Shown piece by piece: positions 35,259 to 44,066 of a stretch of 64,000 nucleotides of DNA. The notes under the pieces are model-generated. The model worked only from the letters and a program-made list of their open reading frames with translations. It made no database searches and had not been told where the DNA came from. Source of the stretch: Actinomycetota bacterium (GTDB taxonomy: Bacteria > Actinomycetota > Geothermincolia > Geothermincolales > RBG-13-55-18); assembly GCA_030019255.1 (NCBI GenBank), contig JASEFK010000013.1, positions 1-64,000 on the forward strand, read 5' to 3'. Both the position numbers and the translations under genes were made by a program. Position 1 is the first letter of the stretch; every line of letters begins with the position of its first letter.

Positions 35259-35753
35259 TCACTGCCCTTTTCTCTTCTGCAGGGCGCCCCGCACGGCGAA
35301 GGCTACGAAGGGTATGGAGTGGAGGGCCATACCCTGCACCGCGGCGCGGATGGTGGTGGAAAACCTGTATTTCCCGGACCTCCAGTAGGCAGAAAATGCC
35401 CTGGTGGCCAGGGGGACGTAGAGGGCCAGGCCGGTGACCAGGCCGGGCACGTACTTGCGCGCCTTCAACGAGGCGCCAAGGTGCAACAGGGCGTTGAAGA
35501 AGAGCAGGCTGGCCATGCTCAATCCAAAGGAAGGGTCCTTCTTGCGCCTCATCGCCCCCAGGGCGCAGCCGGCGATCATGGAGGCGTTGACCCCCACGAT
35601 GATGGGAAGGGAGGCGTTCTCAAAGGCCTCGGGTGCCACCTCCCGGGCCGCTTCCAGGAAGCCTCCCGGCCAGAAGTACTCCTCCACCACGTGCGCGCAG
35701 GACGCCGCCGTGAGGTGCCAGAAGACTTTGCTATCCTTTTCCCAGTTGTCCAT
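35259..35753 (-). CDS. HXXEE-domain membrane protein
   Basis: A 164-residue integral membrane protein with about four helices. The HXXEE signature is present as AHVVEEYFWPGG (about residue 20), and further conserved-type residues are in NASLPIIVGVNASMI and FFNALLHLGASLK. Function of the family is unknown. ATG 35753 follows AAGGGGTGAGT. It lies between the S15 hydrolase and the PhlG-like gene on the same strand (gaps 72 and 136 bp). An upstream in-frame start at 35822 is possible but has no ribosome binding site. Confidence 0.8.
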   Translation of the reverse strand: MDNWEKDSKVFWHLTAASCAHVVEEYFWPGGFLEAAREVAPEAFENASLPIIVGVNASMIAGCALGAMRRKKDPSFGLSMASLLFFNALLHLGASLKARKYVPGLVTGLALYVPLATRAFSAYWRSGKYRFSTTIRAAVQGMALHSIPFVAFAVRGALQKRKGQ

Positions 35754-35825
35754 ACTCACCCCTTGTTTCCTGAATCCGCGAGCGCCTCCGATGGCCTGCG
35801 CTCGACAAGCGGTTCCTCGCATCCT

Positions 35826-38234
35826 TCACTTCACCTCGAAGGAGGTGGGCGGGGACCATTCCGTGCGGGCCTCCTCGCCTTCCCCCAGGCTCCGGAGGCG
35901 GCAGCGCACCTCGTACCTGCCCGCCGCAAGCGGGTCGAGCTCGACCTCCTTCTCCGCCACCCCTTCCCTGGCCGTCTCCCACTCGCCGCCCCCGGAACGG
36001 AGCTGGACGTCGAAGCCGGTCCCCTCCAGGGGTGCCTCCAGGCCCAGGATGACCTTCACCTTCTTCCCCGGCTCCACGCGGTCCGGAACCCGCGGTGAAA
36101 CCGCGAGCGTCCCCTCGAAACCGCAGACCATGTCCCGGTAGCGGAAGGTGCCGGCCCAGGGCGGCTTGAACCACCAGGTCTCGGGGTTGCGGGAGCGCTC
36201 GCCCCGCACCAGCTGGGAATCCCACAGTCCCAGCCCGCAGGCCTCGGTCACCGAGTGGTACTCCGACCCTGCGTTGGTCCACTCGAAGCGGTCCCCCAGC
36301 TTCCCGCTCACCGCGTCGGGCTCGAAGCGATCGTCGCGGATGGTCACCCGGTGGACGGGGGCCGGGTCGGGCGGGATGACCGGGAGCTCCAGCCAGGAAG
36401 CGTACCTGCCGCCGGTGTGGACGCGGGTCTCCCCCGCGGGAGGGGAATACGCCTGGTAAAGGGAGTTCCTGATGGTTATGGTGGGAAGAAAGGGAAGGGG
36501 GCGGATGCGGAAGTAAGCCTCTCCCTTTCTCTTATACTTCCCGCAATGTACGGTGAGGGCGATGCGGTGGCCGGCCCTGAAGACCATCCCCGTGGGCCAG
36601 ATCTCCACGTCCACCTCCACCGGCACCCCAGGGGTCAGCCACTCGCTGCGGTTATGGATATGCCATGGCTGGTGAGGCTTGCTGCGCTCCGGGTCCAGCG
36701 CCCTCCGCGAGGCACGGAGCCAGCCGCGGGTGACGGGCTCGTCGGGAGAGCCGGCGATCACGTAGGCGAAGCGCGTCTCCCGCCCCTGGGGGTCGTAGTC
36801 CCTCAGCTCCACGGTGAGGTCCACGTCCCGGCCCTCCGTGGACACCCACAGGTGGGCGGTGATGGGCCCGGCCACGGTGACGTCCTCCTCGAGGGGAGGG
36901 GTCCGGAAGGTGACCTGGTGGCTGCTCCCCACCTCCGGCTCCTCCCGCCACACCGCCTTCGCGGAGGCCTCCTCCCCGGGGTTCTCGGGGACCAGCTCCT
37001 CCCGGCGCGCGTCCAGGTAGTACCTGGTCCAGCGGGTCTGCTCCAGCGGCCACTGGTTGCCGTAGACGTGGGTGAAGGTGTCTGAGCCGGTGCGCACCTG
37101 CACGTCCACCGCTGGTTCCCTCTCCAGGCCCGTGGGCCTGCCCTTGAGGTAGTGGTCGAAGAAGCGGAGGACCACCCGGTTGGCCCAGGGCTGGTAAGCG
37201 GAACCCCAGTGGGTCCCGCTATACAGCAGGAGCTTCTTCTCCCTGCTGCTCGCCCCGGTGAAGGCGTTGACGTTCCCCCGCAGGTGGAGGTCCGGGTCGT
37301 TGAGGTTGCCCACCGAGAGCATGGGCACCTCGATGAGCTTCACGTCGTCGGGGATGCGGGGAGTATCCGTGCGCCCGTCCAAGAGCCCCGTCCCGTAGGT
37401 CCACAGGTCGTCCAGGTAAGGATGGGTCAGGAGGAGCTGCATGAAGTTCTTGGAACGGACGGGGCGGTCGGCGGTCACCTGCATCATGAAGGAGAACATG
37501 ACCACAAAGCGGCTGAGTATGCCTCCTCGGTAGGCGATGTCCCGGTAGGGCTCCATGAGGCCCTCCCAGGGCACGATGGCCGCGAGGTGGGGAGGCCGGA
37601 GGGCGGCCGCGAAGTACTGGGACATGGCGTAGTAGGAGATGCCGAAGAGTCCCACCTTCCCGTTGCTCCACGGCTGGGAGGCGGCCCACTCGATGGCGTC
37701 GTAGTAGTCCACCGCCTCCTGGTAATCCAGGAAGGCGGAAGGGCGGTCCGAGCCGCCGTAACCCCGGGTGTTGATGGTCACGTAAACATAGCCCCGGGGG
37801 ACCCAGTACTCCGGGTTGGCCTGCTCGAACTGCTGGTACCTGGTGCCCACCCCGCCGTTATCCTCCACCCCCGGCTGGACCGGGATGTAGCGCGGGTAGG
37901 GAGCCTCGGCCATGATCACCGGAAAGCGCCCCGGGGCGTCGGGACGGAAGACGTCCCCCCGGAGCTCGGTGCCGTCCCGCATAGGTATCCTGACATCTTT
38001 TTCCAGTAGGATGCCGTGCTCCGGCTGGCTCAGGCCGTAGTCGTAGCGCCCGTCGTCCACGAAGGGGTAACTCGGGGAGCTGCGCGGGGAGGGGAAACGC
38101 GCCGAGTTCACGGCGTTCATGGCCTTCAGGAAGGGCCTGGCCAGGAGGGCTACCGCCTTCACCCCGCCGCAGAAGAGCTTAATCGCTAGGGGGTTGGCGT
38201 CCTCCGGCGTGGAAAAGATGGAAAAGCCCGGCAT
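35826..38234 (-). CDS. CocE/NonD-family S15 hydrolase with C-terminal cupredoxin-like and Ig-like domains
   Basis: An 802-residue alpha/beta hydrolase of the X-Pro dipeptidyl-peptidase/cocaine esterase family. Catalytic part (about 55-340): INTRGYGGSDRP, nucleophile elbow KVGLFGISYYAMSQYFAAA (Ser in GISYY), a later Asp region and GTHWGSAYQPW with the His. The PepX C-terminal jelly roll follows (about 400-610, TFRTPPLEEDVTVAGPITAH). Beyond the normal family end there is a cupredoxin-like domain (about 625-715, DDRFEPDAVSGKLGDRFEWT ... GTFRYRDMVCGFEGTLAV) and a final Ig-like beta domain. The usual copper Cys-His-Met ligand set is incomplete. ATG 38234 follows GGAGGTG by 8 nt. No obvious signal peptide. 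Likely hydrolyses an ester or amide; substrate unknown. Confidence 0.82.
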   Translation of the reverse strand: MPGFSIFSTPEDANPLAIKLFCGGVKAVALLARPFLKAMNAVNSARFPSPRSSPSYPFVDDGRYDYGLSQPEHGILLEKDVRIPMRDGTELRGDVFRPDAPGRFPVIMAEAPYPRYIPVQPGVEDNGGVGTRYQQFEQANPEYWVPRGYVYVTINTRGYGGSDRPSAFLDYQEAVDYYDAIEWAASQPWSNGKVGLFGISYYAMSQYFAAALRPPHLAAIVPWEGLMEPYRDIAYRGGILSRFVVMFSFMMQVTADRPVRSKNFMQLLLTHPYLDDLWTYGTGLLDGRTDTPRIPDDVKLIEVPMLSVGNLNDPDLHLRGNVNAFTGASSREKKLLLYSGTHWGSAYQPWANRVVLRFFDHYLKGRPTGLEREPAVDVQVRTGSDTFTHVYGNQWPLEQTRWTRYYLDARREELVPENPGEEASAKAVWREEPEVGSSHQVTFRTPPLEEDVTVAGPITAHLWVSTEGRDVDLTVELRDYDPQGRETRFAYVIAGSPDEPVTRGWLRASRRALDPERSKPHQPWHIHNRSEWLTPGVPVEVDVEIWPTGMVFRAGHRIALTVHCGKYKRKGEAYFRIRPLPFLPTITIRNSLYQAYSPPAGETRVHTGGRYASWLELPVIPPDPAPVHRVTIRDDRFEPDAVSGKLGDRFEWTNAGSEYHSVTEACGLGLWDSQLVRGERSRNPETWWFKPPWAGTFRYRDMVCGFEGTLAVSPRVPDRVEPGKKVKVILGLEAPLEGTGFDVQLRSGGGEWETAREGVAEKEVELDPLAAGRYEVRCRLRSLGEGEEARTEWSPPTSFEVK

Positions 38235-38701
38235 GACCATCACCTCCGGAAAGCCCGCAGCACGCAGCCCGCAGGACCTAGATATTTCTAACCCCTGGGT
38301 ATTCGGAAGCCTCCATCCTCTTACAAGTTGATGCCCCGCATCCTCCTTGTTATGATGTCCTGCCTCCTTAACATTGAGGGTTTCGAACCCGACCTCTACC
38401 GAGCCTTGAATCCTCTGCGCCGTCGAACCGATTGCCTCGCTTGCCGGTCCACCCCAAATGCCCCCCTATTTTCTCCGTTGTCATATAGCGGGTACGAATG
38501 AGCTATTCGCGCCGAAAACCCTTTTCGCTCTCGCCCGACACCTACGCGGGCTCGCGACTGCTGTACGGGACGGATGACCTGTCCCGTCGAAAATCATGTC
38601 CACGCCCCGCCTTTCCTCTCCATGCCCTTGCGATCATCACTGGTTTCTCCCGGCGCTCAACTTACTCCTTACCTCCGCGCGGAGCGTGGACAAGCCTCTT
38701 G
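38235..38701. other. Non-coding stretch between S15 hydrolase and IclR genes
   Basis: 467 bp without a supported gene. It holds the 5' side of the S15 hydrolase gene (minus strand) and the 3' side of iclR. No clear promoter, terminator or RNA gene was found. Confidence 0.4.
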
Positions 38702-39535
38702 CTAGGAGGTGGCGCCGGCTCCTCCCGCTCCCCTGGTGGACATGGCGTCCTCTCCTTCTTCCCCGCTTCCCTCCCTCATCTGCAGGCGCAGGGTTATCCT
38801 CTGGGCCGTCTCCCTCACCAGGCGCACGTGCGCGGATTTCGCCGTGCCCGATATGCGGGGGGAGGGGCCGGCCACCACCACCGCGGCCACCGCTTGGCCC
38901 CGGTGGTCGAAGACCGGCGCGGCCACCGCGTTGATGCCCACGTCGATCTCCTCGCGGTCCACGGCGTAACCCCGCTTTTTCGCCACCCTCAGCTGCCGTC
39001 TGAACTCCTCGGGGTCGGTGATGGTCGAGGGCGTGTGCCGGGGCATTCCCTCCGCCAGGGCCCTCTCCACCCTCTCCTCTTCGGAGTAGGCCAGGATGGC
39101 CTTGGCCCCCGCCGCCGCGTGGGCGGGCAGGCGGTCACCCACCGTCCCCGCGATGCGCACCCTCTGCGGTCCCTCCTCCACGTGGGCGATGTAGGTGGCG
39201 TTCCCGGTCCACACCTCGAAGACCACCGTCTCGCCGAGAGCGTCACGGAGCTCCTCCAGGTAGGGGCGGGCCAGCTGCACCATCTCCGTCCTGAGGGAAC
39301 GGTAGAGGGCGTTGGCCAGCTCCATGACCGCCGGACCCAGGTGGTATTTCCTGGAATGTCGGTTCTGCTGCAGGAAACCCCGCCCGGCCAGGGTCTTTAT
39401 GACGCGGTTGGCAGTGGCGGCATGCAGCCCCAGCCGAGAGCTTATCTCCGACACGCCTAGCTCCCGGTTGGAGGGAGCAAAGAGCATGAGGACGTCCAGG
39501 GCCTTTTCGATGGCGTTGGGTTGCCTGGCGGTCAT
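38702..39535 (-). CDS. IclR-family transcriptional regulator
   Basis: A 277-residue regulator. The N-terminal winged helix-turn-helix (about 5-70) reads IEKALDVLMLFAPSNRELGVSEISSRLGLHAATANRVIKTL. The C-terminal IclR effector-binding GAF-like domain follows (about 85-260), with HVEEGPQRVRIAGTVGDRLPAHAAAGAKAILAY and the conserved YAVDREEIDVGINAVAAPVFDH block. IclR proteins often control catabolism of aromatic acids and glyoxylate-type substrates. It sits on the same strand as the S15/HXXEE/PhlG-like genes and may regulate them. Its promoter region (39586-39639) is very AT-rich. Confidence 0.92.
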   Translation of the reverse strand: MTARQPNAIEKALDVLMLFAPSNRELGVSEISSRLGLHAATANRVIKTLAGRGFLQQNRHSRKYHLGPAVMELANALYRSLRTEMVQLARPYLEELRDALGETVVFEVWTGNATYIAHVEEGPQRVRIAGTVGDRLPAHAAAGAKAILAYSEEERVERALAEGMPRHTPSTITDPEEFRRQLRVAKKRGYAVDREEIDVGINAVAAPVFDHRGQAVAAVVVAGPSPRISGTAKSAHVRLVRETAQRITLRLQMREGSGEEGEDAMSTRGAGGAGATS

Positions 39536-39585
39536 CTCCCCTCCTCTTTGAGACCTTCCCCTCGCGAATCCACAGATGTATTCAA

Positions 39586-39639
39586 ATTATATCGTATTAT
39601 GATTGCTAATTTCATATTATAAAACATCCTGACTGTCAA
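39586..39639 (-). promoter_or_regulatory. AT-rich promoter region of the iclR gene
   Basis: On the minus strand, TTGACA lies at 39639-39634, and two TATAAT boxes at 39621-39616 and 39591-39586. The first pair has only 12 bp between boxes; for the second TATAAT the best -35 at 17 bp is TGAAAT. The region is a marked AT island in GC-rich DNA, the usual place for IclR autoregulation. Confidence 0.55.
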
Positions 39640-39794
39640 TCGACTTTTCTGTTTCCAGCCGGACAACGTCCGTCGGGAACATCGCCTGGTCCGCTGCAGG
39701 CGAGGATGGTAGCGGGGATTCCCTGGGGCGATGACTCGTCCGTGCCCTATGGAGCGGACAAGATTGGGGTACTGCCCCGATGCAAAGCCATTCC

Positions 39795-39908
39795 CGGGTC
39801 ACGGCGACGATGGCTACTCATTCCGGTCGGGTTGCAGTCGTTACGTGCGACACCGAGACCTCGCCATGAGACGGGTCACGGCGGTGAAGGACACTTATTC
39901 CGGTCAGG
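39795..39908. repeat. Two 37-bp direct repeats spaced 77 bp
   Basis: Copies at 39795-39831 and 39872-39908 agree at 30 of 37 positions, sharing CGGGTCACGGCG and ATTCCGGTC. The 40 bp between copies do not resemble the sequence after copy 2. It lies between iclR and the dehydrogenase relic. Confidence 0.8.
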
Positions 39909-39961
39909 GAACCCAGGGGGGAGGTGGCCGCGCACTCATCCCCGGATAGCAGTGGCGAAGG

Positions 39962-40277
39962 CTATCTCATGAGCTGGTAAACCCTGTAAATCATTCTACA
40001 CAGGGTCATCCGATAGAGACCGGGGGAGAGTCTCTTGAACGCGTGCATGAAGTGGGCCATGGGAGTGAGGACGATAAGATGCCGATCCTTCTTCAACATA
40101 GGAGCTGTGTTCCACTCCCAGGGCACGAAGGAGCTCGCCGGTTTCCTCGAGGCCCTGGGGGTTGATGTCCACAAGGAGGGGCAACGCCCCTTCCCTGCCA
40201 GCACACAGGGCAAGCTCCCTCCCCAGGCCGCCGGCCGCCCCGGTCACCAGCACCGTCTTTCCCCTGAGGTCACGCAT
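39962..40277 (-). pseudogene. Short-chain dehydrogenase/reductase relic with central deletion
   Basis: The minus strand starts MRDLRGKTVLVTGAAGGLGR, a normal SDR N-terminus with the TGxxxGxG cofactor motif, through LLVDINPQGLEETGELLRAL. About 60 residues in, the frame breaks and resumes with RHLIVLTPMAHFMHAFKRLS and LYRMTLCRMIYRVYQLMR, which matches the C-terminal tail of membrane-associated SDRs. The catalytic Ser-Tyr-Lys region (about 150 residues) is missing. Non-functional. Confidence 0.8.
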
Positions 40278-40353
40278 GAGCGTGACTCCTTCTGCTCGCA
40301 CGTGAACCTTCACGTCAGGGATATTGTCGGTAGCAAAAAACGATGGGTAAAAT

Positions 40354-40462
40354 GTTGCCCCACGTTTCAGGGATGCGAGCAACCCGAACGTGAACCCATG
40401 CGGGATTCCGCGGTTATCGGGTGATACGTTTTCTCACGGTCCCAGGATGCGGGCAACCTGGA
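40354..40462. repeat. Two 35-bp direct repeats spaced 74 bp
   Basis: Copies at 40354-40388 and 40428-40462. Shared parts include GTT, CACG, and GGATGCG.GCAACC. They lie between the SDR relic and the 3' end of the yhaN-like gene. Confidence 0.7.
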
Positions 40463-40475
40463 AACCCGCTCTTTG

Positions 40476-42869
40476 CTACCCCAACTCCACCACCTGGAGG
40501 TCGGGCGGGCACTCGTGGCAGGTGAAATAGAGGACCTGCCTTTCCTCGGCGATCCTCTTCAGGAGCTCGAAGGCGTTCTGCTTTCGGCCCATGTCGTCGA
40601 AGCTGACGAAGGTGTCGTCGAGGATAAGAGGGGGGTTGCGGTCCCCGGTGACCGCCTCCAGGACCGCCAGCCTGGCCGCGAGGTAGATTTGATCCAGGGT
40701 CCCCGTGGAGAGGGCGGCCGTCGCCTCCCTGTCCTCCAGGTCTAAGAAATCCCCCTTCTCCCCCGAATAAACCTTCACCCCGAGGTTTCCGTCCACCTCA
40801 ACCTTGCCGTACTTGCCACCGGTTATCGCGGCGAGTATCTCGCCCATGCGTTCCCCTATTTCCTGGGAGAAACCAGATATGGATTGCTCCCGGGACCACT
40901 CCAGGTTCTCGGCTATAATCCTGTTCACCTCGTATCGCCGCCTGAGCGTTTCCGTCCTCCTCCTCACGCTTTCGAGCCTTTCCTCCGAGGCGGCCAGGTC
41001 CTCCTCTCCCAGCGTCTCCTGTGCTATGCGGTCCTTGAGCACCGTCTCCCTGCTCTCCAACTCCTTCACCCTCTCTCCCAGCTCCTCCACCTCCCGCTCC
41101 AGCCTTCCGAACTCGTCCGGGCCGCACTTGTAGGGGTCCAGCTCCTCCAGGGCCACCCTGGCCACGTGAAGCTCCCTGGCGCAGCGCCTCACCCTCTCCT
41201 GGAGCTTATCCTCGTCATCGCCCACGGCATTCAGGACGCCCTGGTTCTCGGAGACCTTTCTTTCCAGTTCCTGCCTTTTCTTTTCCAGGGCCTCGCGCTC
41301 CTCTTTTCCGCGCTTGAGGTCCTCTTCCGAGAGAGCGTGGGGCAAGAGGGAATCGCGCGCCTCCTTCGCCTTTTCCAGGTCGGCCCTCTTCTCCCTCAGC
41401 GCGGCCTCCAGTTCCTCGAGAGAGTCCTGCCCCAGTTGGATGTCCCTATCCCTCCGAGCCGCCTCCAACTCCGACCGCTTCTCCCTGTACTTCCTGTCCA
41501 GTGCCTCGAGCTCTTCCACGTCGGCGGCTCCGTACTTTTCGAGGATCCGTTCCAGGGCCTCCCTCTTCTCCGCCAACTCGTCCACCAGGGGACGCTCCCG
41601 ACCGGTGAGGTTCTTGAAGTGCACGGTGGCCACCCCCGGGAACTCGACCACCGCCTCCCGGTGCGCCTCCGCCCGGGGGCCGTCCACCCTCACGCCGTCG
41701 GCGGTTATGGCATAGGCCGCATCCCCTTCCGCTTTCACCTCCACCCCGAAGAGCTGCGCCTCCAGGGACGTCTCCAGGGAGGATATCTCCCCGGGCAGGG
41801 TGACCGCCCGCCTCAGGTCCGCGGGGTCCACGGCGGTCATGCCTTCCACCTGCTTCTGAAGCGCGGAAACGCTTTCTTCAAGCTCCCTTATCCTCTGGAG
41901 GCGCTCTTCCAGGCGGCGCACTTCCTCCGCCAGGTCCGTCCAGACCTCGTCCGCCTTCGCGAACTTCTCCGCCCTTTCTATGCGACCCGCGACCTCCTCC
42001 AGCTCTTTTTCCAGTATATGGATACTCTTCCTGAGCTCCTCCATGGCCCTCTTCGCCTCTCGGCACCTGTCCAGGTCTCTTTGCGCCCGGTCGAATTCGC
42101 CCTCCCATCTCTCGACCTCCTTGAGGGCGTTCATGTACTTCCGGTTGTTCTCCAGGACCTTTTCCTTGTCGGAGAGGAGGCGCTTCCCCTCCTCGAGCTC
42201 CGCGCTCACGCGGGCCAGCTCCCTCCGGTTCTCGGCCAGCCGCCGAATCCTCTCCCTCCTCTCCACGAGTTCCTCTTCCAGCTCGCGGAGCTCGGCCTCC
42301 AGTTCCACCAGCCTTCCCTTCCTGCCGCTTTTGCTGCGCAACCCCTCCATCTTCTGGCGGAGCCTCCTCAGCAGTTTCTCCGTATCCGAACCGGAGCCGG
42401 CGATCTTCTCCTCGATGATGCTTTGGATGGAGGGCTTCTCCTCGTCGAGGGCCTCCACCTCCTCCTGCCGGATGCAGGCGGTGGCCAGGAAGGCCTGCTC
42501 GGTGGGCAGACCCAGGAGTTCCCCCACTCGCTGGGCGATCTTTTTCTTGTCCCTTATCTCCTTCTGTCCCTCCGCGTAGAGGACGTTTCTCCTCTCCTGG
42601 TAATCCCTGGTAACGATGACGCTCTTTCCGTTCTCCTCCAGCTCCAGCCGGACGAAGAAGTCGCCCTCGCTCCCCCACTTCCGGCAGTATTCGCGCACCT
42701 TCCTGTCCGTGGTCGCGGCGTCGCCGTAGAGGCCCTGGCAGATGGCCCGGATGGTGAAGGACTTTCCGGCCTCGTTGGGCCCCTTGATGACCGTTAGTCC
42801 CTCCGCAAAGTGTATCTTGCCGTCCGGGAGCTTTCCGAAACCCGCGGTCTCCACGCTCCTGATGCGCAT
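40476..42869 (-). CDS. YhaN/SbcC-like SMC-type ATPase
   Basis: A 797-residue coiled-coil ATPase that would pair with the exonuclease encoded just upstream. N-terminal head: RSVETAGFGKLPDGKIHF and Walker A GPNEAGKSFT (about 31-40). Q-loop region ATACIRQEEVEAL. Two very long charged coiled coils (about 180-330 and 420-640) flank a small globular insert. C-terminal head: signature ALSTGTLDQIYLAARLAV and Walker B PPLILDDTFVSFDD near 735. The zinc-hook CxxC of Rad50/SbcC is absent (only a lone Cys in DPYKCGPD), which fits the YhaN type. Start ATG 42869 overlaps the stop of the exonuclease gene as TGATG, so translation is coupled. Role: processing of DNA ends or hairpins. Confidence 0.85.
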   Translation of the reverse strand: MRIRSVETAGFGKLPDGKIHFAEGLTVIKGPNEAGKSFTIRAICQGLYGDAATTDRKVREYCRKWGSEGDFFVRLELEENGKSVIVTRDYQERRNVLYAEGQKEIRDKKKIAQRVGELLGLPTEQAFLATACIRQEEVEALDEEKPSIQSIIEEKIAGSGSDTEKLLRRLRQKMEGLRSKSGRKGRLVELEAELRELEEELVERRERIRRLAENRRELARVSAELEEGKRLLSDKEKVLENNRKYMNALKEVERWEGEFDRAQRDLDRCREAKRAMEELRKSIHILEKELEEVAGRIERAEKFAKADEVWTDLAEEVRRLEERLQRIRELEESVSALQKQVEGMTAVDPADLRRAVTLPGEISSLETSLEAQLFGVEVKAEGDAAYAITADGVRVDGPRAEAHREAVVEFPGVATVHFKNLTGRERPLVDELAEKREALERILEKYGAADVEELEALDRKYREKRSELEAARRDRDIQLGQDSLEELEAALREKRADLEKAKEARDSLLPHALSEEDLKRGKEEREALEKKRQELERKVSENQGVLNAVGDDEDKLQERVRRCARELHVARVALEELDPYKCGPDEFGRLEREVEELGERVKELESRETVLKDRIAQETLGEEDLAASEERLESVRRRTETLRRRYEVNRIIAENLEWSREQSISGFSQEIGERMGEILAAITGGKYGKVEVDGNLGVKVYSGEKGDFLDLEDREATAALSTGTLDQIYLAARLAVLEAVTGDRNPPLILDDTFVSFDDMGRKQNAFELLKRIAEERQVLYFTCHECPPDLQVVELG

Positions 42870-43978
42870 CAGTCCACCTCCAGCTCCCCCGCGATGTAGC
42901 TGGCCCCGAGGTACAGGGCCTCCTCGAGAAGGGACCTCTCCTCCTCGTCCTTCGCCTCCTCGATTAGACCCCGTAGCCTGGACACGTATATCGCCCCCAC
43001 CGTCCCCTCGGGGAAAAGGGCCTCCACCTCCTCCAGGGGAAGGCGCATCCCGGCGTCCCTTACCTCCAGATGGAAGAAATGCTCCCCCAGCCTCTCCCCC
43101 AGCTCCTCCAGGTCCAGTTCCACCCCCTTGGGGAGCAGGCCCCTGATGTCGGCCCGCAAGAGAACGTCCTCGCCTCCGTGAGACCGTATCTCGGATTCCA
43201 GCGCCTCGCCGGGCGGGGTGGAACCGAGATCGAACTCCCTCACCAGCCAGGTGTACTTCCCGGTGGGAAGGGGCCGCACCGCCGGCGTGCCTTCGGAAAG
43301 CTCCACCAGGAGCACGCACCCCGCACCTTCCTCGCCGAACTTGGTGGGCTCGGGAGATCCGCAGTACCAGGCCACCGTTTCGCCGGAGGAAAAGTCGTTC
43401 CGCGCATGCCAGTGGCCCAATGCCACGTAGTCCATGCCACAGGAGGCGATCTCCTCCGGGCTCACCAGGTAATCACCCGGGCCGGCCTTGCCCTCTATTT
43501 CCACGCTGGCGTGCACTACGGCAATGTTATGCCTCGCCTCGGGGTCGGGTCGCAGTTCGCTCAGGGGGTGCACGCCACCCTGCTTGGTGTCGTTGGCCCT
43601 CCCGTGGACGGTGGCCTCTCCGATGCGTAGGGTGGGTGCGTCTATCCCAAACACCTTCACGTTCTCCGCCTCGCGGAATTCCTTCCTCCGGTACACGCTC
43701 CCCTCGTCCAGAAGGTCGTGGGTGCCCGGCAGGATGAGCACGGGAATCGGCGCCGCCCTCCTCAATATTCCCAGGGTCCTTCGGACCAGCCTTCCCGTCA
43801 CCTCGTTAGAGTCGAACAGGTCACCGGCGATGACCATGAAATCGACGCCTTCCTCCCGCGCCAGCTCCACGGTCCTCTCCAAGGCGTCGAGGAGGGCCTC
43901 CCTCAGGCGGTCCCCCTTCTCGCCCAGGCCGCTGAAGGAGCGGCCCAGGTGGACGTCCGCGGTGTGGATGAACTTCAT
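42869..43978 (-). CDS. YhaO/SbcD-like metallophosphoesterase exonuclease
   Basis: A 369-residue Mre11/SbcD-type nuclease. Phosphoesterase motifs: KFIHTADVHLGRSFSGLG (residues 2-19), VIAGDLFDSNEVTGR (about 50-64), LILPGTHDLLDEGSVY (about 84), the His in NIAVVHASVE and GHWHARNDF (about 190). The C-terminal capping part is helical. The reading frame remains open far upstream, but similarity starts at this ATG. Mn-dependent 3'-5' exonuclease/endonuclease partner of the coiled-coil ATPase that follows with a one-base overlap. The upstream region has three spaced repeats (44067-44230). Confidence 0.88.
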   Translation of the reverse strand: MKFIHTADVHLGRSFSGLGEKGDRLREALLDALERTVELAREEGVDFMVIAGDLFDSNEVTGRLVRRTLGILRRAAPIPVLILPGTHDLLDEGSVYRRKEFREAENVKVFGIDAPTLRIGEATVHGRANDTKQGGVHPLSELRPDPEARHNIAVVHASVEIEGKAGPGDYLVSPEEIASCGMDYVALGHWHARNDFSSGETVAWYCGSPEPTKFGEEGAGCVLLVELSEGTPAVRPLPTGKYTWLVREFDLGSTPPGEALESEIRSHGGEDVLLRADIRGLLPKGVELDLEELGERLGEHFFHLEVRDAGMRLPLEEVEALFPEGTVGAIYVSRLRGLIEEAKDEEERSLLEEALYLGASYIAGELEVD

Positions 43979-44066
43979 CTTTACTTCCCTTTCATGCCCT
44001 CCCCTTCGGGAGGAACGGCTGATCTTAAGCGTCTGCGAGGTTATTCTACAGGCCGGCACCGACAAT

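Noticed and set aside
42870-43319. N-terminal extension of the coiled-coil ATPase reading through to 43319
   Set aside because: The extension is a shadow of the nuclease gene; the Walker A head starts right after ATG 42869, which has its own ribosome binding site and overlaps the nuclease stop.
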